Below are positions 30,540 through 33,484 of a stretch of DNA of 33,484 bases, piece by piece. Below the pieces are notes generated by a model. The model had not been told where the DNA came from. It ran no database searches and saw nothing but the letters and a program-made list of their open reading frames with translations. A program made the position numbers and the translations under genes. The stretch comes from Azospirillum sp. TSO22-1 (GTDB lineage Bacteria > Pseudomonadota > Alphaproteobacteria > Azospirillales > Azospirillaceae): positions 1 to 33,484 of the forward strand of contig NZ_LGQZ01000093.1 of the NCBI RefSeq assembly GCF_003116015.1, read 5' to 3'. The first letter of the stretch is position 1, and the number at the start of each line of letters is the position of its first letter.

Positions 30540-31257
30540 GAAAGTAGTCGGGCATCGACTTGCTGAAGGCGATGATCTCGTCCGCCAGCTTGCCCAGGTG
30601 CGTGTGGATGGCGCCGGCCGCCGCCTCGGGGTCGTGCCGCGCGATCGCCGCGGCGATGGCGGCGTGCTCGTCGATCACCCGGACCATGCGCCCCGGCCCC
30701 GGCAGGGTCAGGCGGCGGTAGCGGTCGATCTGCACCTTCACCTGCTGAACCAGCGCCCACACGCCGGACAGGCCGGCGACCGCGGCGATGGCCTCGTGGA
30801 AATCCTCGTCGGCTTGGTGGAAGGCCTCCCGGTCCTCGGCCGCCGCCGCGGTCCGGTGGCGGTCCAGGATGGCGTCGAGGCGGCGGATCTGCTCCGGCGT
30901 CGCCGTCCGGGCGGCGTGGCGGGCGGTGGTCTCCTCCAGCGCGGCGCGCACCACCATCGCCTCCGGCAGGCTGGCCAGCGGAATGCGCGCGATGAAGGTG
31001 CCGGCCTGCGGGAACACCTCCAGCAGCCCTTCGGCGGAGAGCTGGCGCACCGCCTCGCGCACCGGGGTGCGGCTGACGCCGTAGGCCACCGCCAGCTCGT
31101 TCTCGCTGATCGGCTCGCCGGGCTTGCGCCGGAGAGTCATGATCTCGGCGCGCAGATGCTGATAGATCTCCTGCGCCGCCGTGCTGCCGCGCCCGCGCCC
31201 GGCCCGGCCTGGACGCGGGGCGCGGCGGCGGATCGCACCGGAGCCAACGCTGACCAT
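30526..31257 (-). CDS. GntR family transcriptional regulator (FadR/FCD subfamily)
   Basis: The 243-residue protein has a winged helix-turn-helix at about 27-92 (SENELAVAYGVSRTPVREAV, then GLLEVFPQAGTFI). A helical FCD effector domain follows, with a likely metal site of D150, H154, H198 and H220. FCD regulators usually bind carboxylic acids or sugar acids and repress the adjacent operon. The first 25 residues are basic and probably disordered. The frame opens to 31395, but the ATG at 31257 has AGGGAAG about 5 bases upstream and starts the family-like sequence. It is divergent from kdgT. The palindrome at 31403-31420 fits the TnGT-n-ACnA pattern reported for this subfamily, so it probably represses the kdgT operon until a keto-sugar acid appears. 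Confidence 0.92.
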   Translation of the reverse strand: MVSVGSGAIRRRAPRPGRAGRGRGSTAAQEIYQHLRAEIMTLRRKPGEPISENELAVAYGVSRTPVREAVRQLSAEGLLEVFPQAGTFIARIPLASLPEAMVVRAALEETTARHAARTATPEQIRRLDAILDRHRTAAAAEDREAFHQADEDFHEAIAAVAGLSGVWALVQQVKVQIDRYRRLTLPGPGRMVRVIDEHAAIAAAIARHDPEAAAGAIHTHLGKLADEIIAFSKSMPDYFLPGE

Positions 31258-31574
31258 CGGACTTCCCTTCACTCGACCTCCACCGCTAGTAGCATGGGCC
31301 GGGGGCGGACGCCATGCCCGAGGCCTTGCCGCATCAAGCTTTTCCGCCCCCGTCTGCGACATTCCGCCGCGGCAAACAATCCGCACGTTTGACAATGCCG
31401 CAATACTAGTATACTAGTATGCATGAAGCGCGCGGCGGCCCGACGGGGCCGACGCGGCGCACCCCGGATCTGTCCAGCCCGGCACGCGTCGGCCGCCCCC
31501 TGCGGGCGGAACACCCTTTCGCGCGCCCTCGGCCGGACACGCCACTGCGACGACTCAATCCTGGAGTGTCGGAC
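31258..31574. other. Divergent gntR/kdgT intergenic region
   Basis: This 317-bp spacer carries the promoter-operator at 31389-31420. The 154 bases after it form a GC-rich kdgT leader with no gene or riboswitch that I recognise. A plus-strand ATG at 31419 is in frame with kdgT and would add 52 residues rich in Arg and Pro. It overlaps the palindrome and lacks a ribosome site, so it is rejected as the start. Confidence 0.6.
31389..31420 (+). promoter_or_regulatory. Candidate kdgT promoter with overlapping 18-bp palindromic operator
   Basis: A consensus -35 box, TTGACA (31389-31394), is followed by the perfect 18-bp palindrome ATACTAGTATACTAGTAT (31403-31420), which covers the position where a -10 box should lie (for example TACTAG at 31412-31417). 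The palindrome centre reads TAGTATACTA, close to the FadR-subfamily site pattern. A repressor bound here would block RNA polymerase, which fits control by the divergent GntR protein. Confidence 0.65.
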
Positions 31575-32588
31575 ATGAATCTGAAATCGCGGATCGACCG
31601 CATCCCCGGCGGCATGATGATCCTGCCGCTGTTCCTCGGCGCCTGCCTGAACAGCTTCGCGCCGGGCACCGGCAAGTTCTTCGGTTCCTTCACCAACGGC
31701 CTGATCACCGGCACGCTGCCGATCCTGTCGGTCTGGTTCTTCTGCATCGGCGCCTCCATCAGCCTGAAGGCGACGCCGCTGGTGCTGCGCAAGAGCGGCG
31801 TCCTGGTGTCGGTGAAGATCGTCACCGCGGCGATGGCCGGCGTCATCGCCTCCTTCTTCATCCCGGCCGACGGCGTCCAGAGCGGCTTCCTGGCCGGCCT
31901 GTCGGTGCTGGCGATCATCGCCGCCATGAACGACACCAACGGCGGCATGTACATGGCCCTCATGCAGCAGTACGGCACCAAGGAGGAGGCCGGCGCCTTC
32001 TGCCTGATGTGCCTGGAATCCGGCCCGTTCATGACGATGCTGACGCTGGGCCTCGCCGGGCTCGCCAGCTTCCCGTGGCAGACCATGGTCGGCGCCCTGC
32101 TGCCCTTCCTCATCGGCTTCATTCTCGGCAACCTGGACCAGGACTTCCGCAAGTTCTTCGGGCAGGCGGTGCCGGTGATGGTGCCCTTCTTCGCCTTCGC
32201 GCTGGGCAACAACCTGAACTTCGCCACCATCCTGAACACCGGCCTGCTGGGCATCGCGCTGGGTCTGGCGGTGATCGTGGTGACCGGTTTCACGCTGGTG
32301 CTGGCCGACATCTTCCTGGCCAAGGGCAACGGCACCGCCGGCATCGGCGCCGCCTCGACCGCCGGCGCCGCCGTCACCGTGCCGCCGATCATCGCCTCCA
32401 TCGAGCCGACCTTCGCCCCGGTCGCCCCGGCCGCCACGGCGCTGGTCGCCACCTGCGTGGTCGTCACCTCGCTGCTGACCCCGCTCCTGACCGCCTGGTG
32501 GTCGCGTCGCTTCGGCATCAATTCGCAGCGCTATCAGGCCGCCGAGGCCGCCAAGGCTCAGGCCGTCCAACTCGCCCCGGCCGAGTGA
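31575..32588 (+). CDS. kdgT: 2-keto-3-deoxygluconate permease
   Basis: The 337-residue transporter (E. coli KdgT 327) imports 2-keto-3-deoxy-D-gluconate or a similar keto-sugar acid with protons. It matches the family closely: RIDRIPGGMMILPLFLGACL at the start, GSFTNGLITGTLPILSVWFF, MNDTNGGMYMALMQQYGTKE, ESGPFMTMLTLGLAG, PFFAFALGNNLNF and GTAGIGAASTAGAAVTVPP. About ten hydrophobic segments span the protein. GGAG lies about 9 bases before the ATG at 31575. It is the first gene of a plus-strand operon; the next gene starts 7 bases after its stop. The C-terminus has a short Ala/Gln-rich tail absent from E. coli KdgT. Confidence 0.95.
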   Translation: MNLKSRIDRIPGGMMILPLFLGACLNSFAPGTGKFFGSFTNGLITGTLPILSVWFFCIGASISLKATPLVLRKSGVLVSVKIVTAAMAGVIASFFIPADGVQSGFLAGLSVLAIIAAMNDTNGGMYMALMQQYGTKEEAGAFCLMCLESGPFMTMLTLGLAGLASFPWQTMVGALLPFLIGFILGNLDQDFRKFFGQAVPVMVPFFAFALGNNLNFATILNTGLLGIALGLAVIVVTGFTLVLADIFLAKGNGTAGIGAASTAGAAVTVPPIIASIEPTFAPVAPAATALVATCVVVTSLLTPLLTAWWSRRFGINSQRYQAAEAAKAQAVQLAPAE

Positions 32589-32595
32589 GGACGCC

Positions 32596-33366
32596 ATGGA
32601 CACCCATCTGCCCCGCCTGACCACCCTCGTCACCGAAGCGGCCACGGCGCTGGTCGCCGCCCGCAAGAGCCGCCGCCCGCTGTCCGCGCTGCCGGTGGCC
32701 CCGGCGACCGCCGCCGAGGCCTACGCCATCCAGACCGAGGTGGCGCGCCGCCTCGGTCCGGTCACCGCCTGGAAGGTCGGCGCCCCCGGCCCGGACGCCG
32801 AGCCGTCCTGCGCGCCGATCAACGCCGCCACCCTGTTCTTCGAGGTGGAGCGGCTGCCGGCCACCATGTTCCACGTCATCGGCATCGAGGCGGAGATCGT
32901 CTACCGCCTCGGCCGCGACCTGCCGGCGCGGGACGAGCCGTGGACACGCGACGAGGTGCTGGACGCCGTCGCCTCGCTGCACCCGGCGTTCGAGATCTGC
33001 GACACCCGCTTCCTCACCTACGGCTCGCAGGACCCGCTGGCGCATCTGGCCGATCAGGCGAACCACGGCGCGCTGATCGTCGGCCCGGCGGTGGCGGACT
33101 GGCGCGCCGTCGATCCGGTGCGCCAGCCGCTGACCCTCGACATCCGCGGCGAGCGCGTCGTGGACGTGATCGGCGGCAACGCGGCCGGCGATCCGGTGCG
33201 GCTGCTGACGTGGCTGGCCAACGTCGGGTCGCGGCCGTTCGGCGGCCTGCACGCCGGCGACACCGTCACCACCGGCTCCTGCACCGGGACGATCTTCGTC
33301 CCGCCGGGGTCGCGGGCGGTGGCGACCTACGCCGGCCTCGGCACCATCGAACTGACCGTGCAATAA
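32596..33366 (+). CDS. 2-keto-4-pentenoate hydratase/FAH-superfamily protein
   Basis: The 256-residue protein resembles MhpD/HpaH-type hydratases and related decarboxylases. VAPATAAEAYAIQTEVARRL and VTAWKVGAPGP near the N-terminus are followed by GIEAEIVYRLGRDLPAR, where the Glu residues bind Mg2+. HPAFEICDTRF and GGLHAGDTVTTGSCTGTIFV complete the family pattern. Classical members add water to 2-hydroxypenta-2,4-dienoates from aromatic ring cleavage. Here it lies 7 bases after kdgT and 14 before a kduD-like gene, with no aromatic genes in view. It may therefore act on a 2-keto-3-deoxy sugar acid or its dehydrated form; that is inference. Start 32596 is the first ATG after kdgT. Confidence 0.85.
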   Translation: MDTHLPRLTTLVTEAATALVAARKSRRPLSALPVAPATAAEAYAIQTEVARRLGPVTAWKVGAPGPDAEPSCAPINAATLFFEVERLPATMFHVIGIEAEIVYRLGRDLPARDEPWTRDEVLDAVASLHPAFEICDTRFLTYGSQDPLAHLADQANHGALIVGPAVADWRAVDPVRQPLTLDIRGERVVDVIGGNAAGDPVRLLTWLANVGSRPFGGLHAGDTVTTGSCTGTIFVPPGSRAVATYAGLGTIELTVQ

Positions 33367-33380
33367 GGAGACGCGAGACG

Positions 33381-33484
33381 ATGAGCACCCCCTTCGACCT
33401 CTCGGGCAAGGTGGCGCTGGTCACCGGCGCCAACACCGGCATCGGCCAGGGCATCGCCGTGGCGCTGGCCACGGCCGGCGCCGA
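33381..33484 (+). CDS. kduD: SDR family dehydrogenase, KduD-like (5' fragment)
   Basis: Only the first 34 residues are in the window. FDLSGKVALVTGANTGIGQG carries the SDR nucleotide-binding motif TGANTGIG and resembles KduD (2-dehydro-3-deoxy-D-gluconate 5-dehydrogenase) and related 2-deoxygluconate dehydrogenases, notably in the G-I-G-Q-G run. AAGGAG lies about 10 bases before the ATG. Position in a kdgT operon supports the call. With so little sequence another SDR is possible. Confidence 0.65.
   Translation, partial: MSTPFDLSGKVALVTGANTGIGQGIAVALATAGA

Noticed and set aside
31419..31574. A 52-residue N-terminal extension of KdgT
   Set aside because: It is Arg/Pro-rich, has no ribosome-binding site, overlaps the operator palindrome, and KdgT proteins start at the position of the ATG at 31575.

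Overview
The window is GC-rich throughout, with G/C at most third codon positions. Genes are tightly packed, several pairs share ATGA stop/start overlaps, and the gene families are typical of Alphaproteobacteria. An Azospirillum-like member of the Rhodospirillales fits best; this is an inference from composition and gene content, as no rRNA or marker gene is present. I found no tRNA, rRNA, CRISPR array, transposase or phage gene.

Region 1 (1-12655, all minus strand) is a lipid or hydroxy-acid catabolic block facing a divergent LysR regulator (12760-13680, plus). In transcription order it holds an ACAD10/11-type acyl-CoA dehydrogenase, an APH-type kinase, a histidine phosphatase, an SDR, an MDR-type reductase, a second SDR, an acyl-CoA ligase, a chemoreceptor, a DUF1302 outer-membrane protein and a DUF1329 protein cut by the window edge. 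A kinase beside an ACAD11-like dehydrogenase is the two-gene form of animal ACAD11 and recalls the lva (levulinate) pathway. The block may therefore activate 4-hydroxyacyl-CoAs by phosphorylation.

Region 2 (13661-16421, minus) holds purT downstream of a translationally coupled pair: a serine hydrolase and a stand-alone DUF1989 (urea-carboxylase-associated) protein.

Region 3 (16486-28452, minus) pairs an osmoprotectant ABC transporter, with the same gene order as E. coli osmF-yehY-yehX-yehW, with two hybrid histidine kinases downstream. The first kinase is about 1,930 residues long. It has a tandem poly-HAMP array resembling fungal group III (Nik-1/Os-1) osmosensing kinases, followed by GAF, kinase and three receiver domains. 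The second, a REC-PAS-kinase-REC protein, overlaps it by ATGA. An osmotic-stress sensing and response locus is a reasonable hypothesis.

Region 4 (28878-33484) starts with a secreted phytase-like/esterase-like protein (plus). A 105-bp palindromic dispersed repeat and a 21-bp direct repeat follow. A GntR/FCD repressor (minus) then diverges from a kdgT-hydratase-kduD operon (plus, last gene truncated). An 18-bp perfect palindrome beside a TTGACA box lies between the regulator and the operon. This is a 2-keto-3-deoxygluconate-type sugar-acid uptake and catabolism locus.
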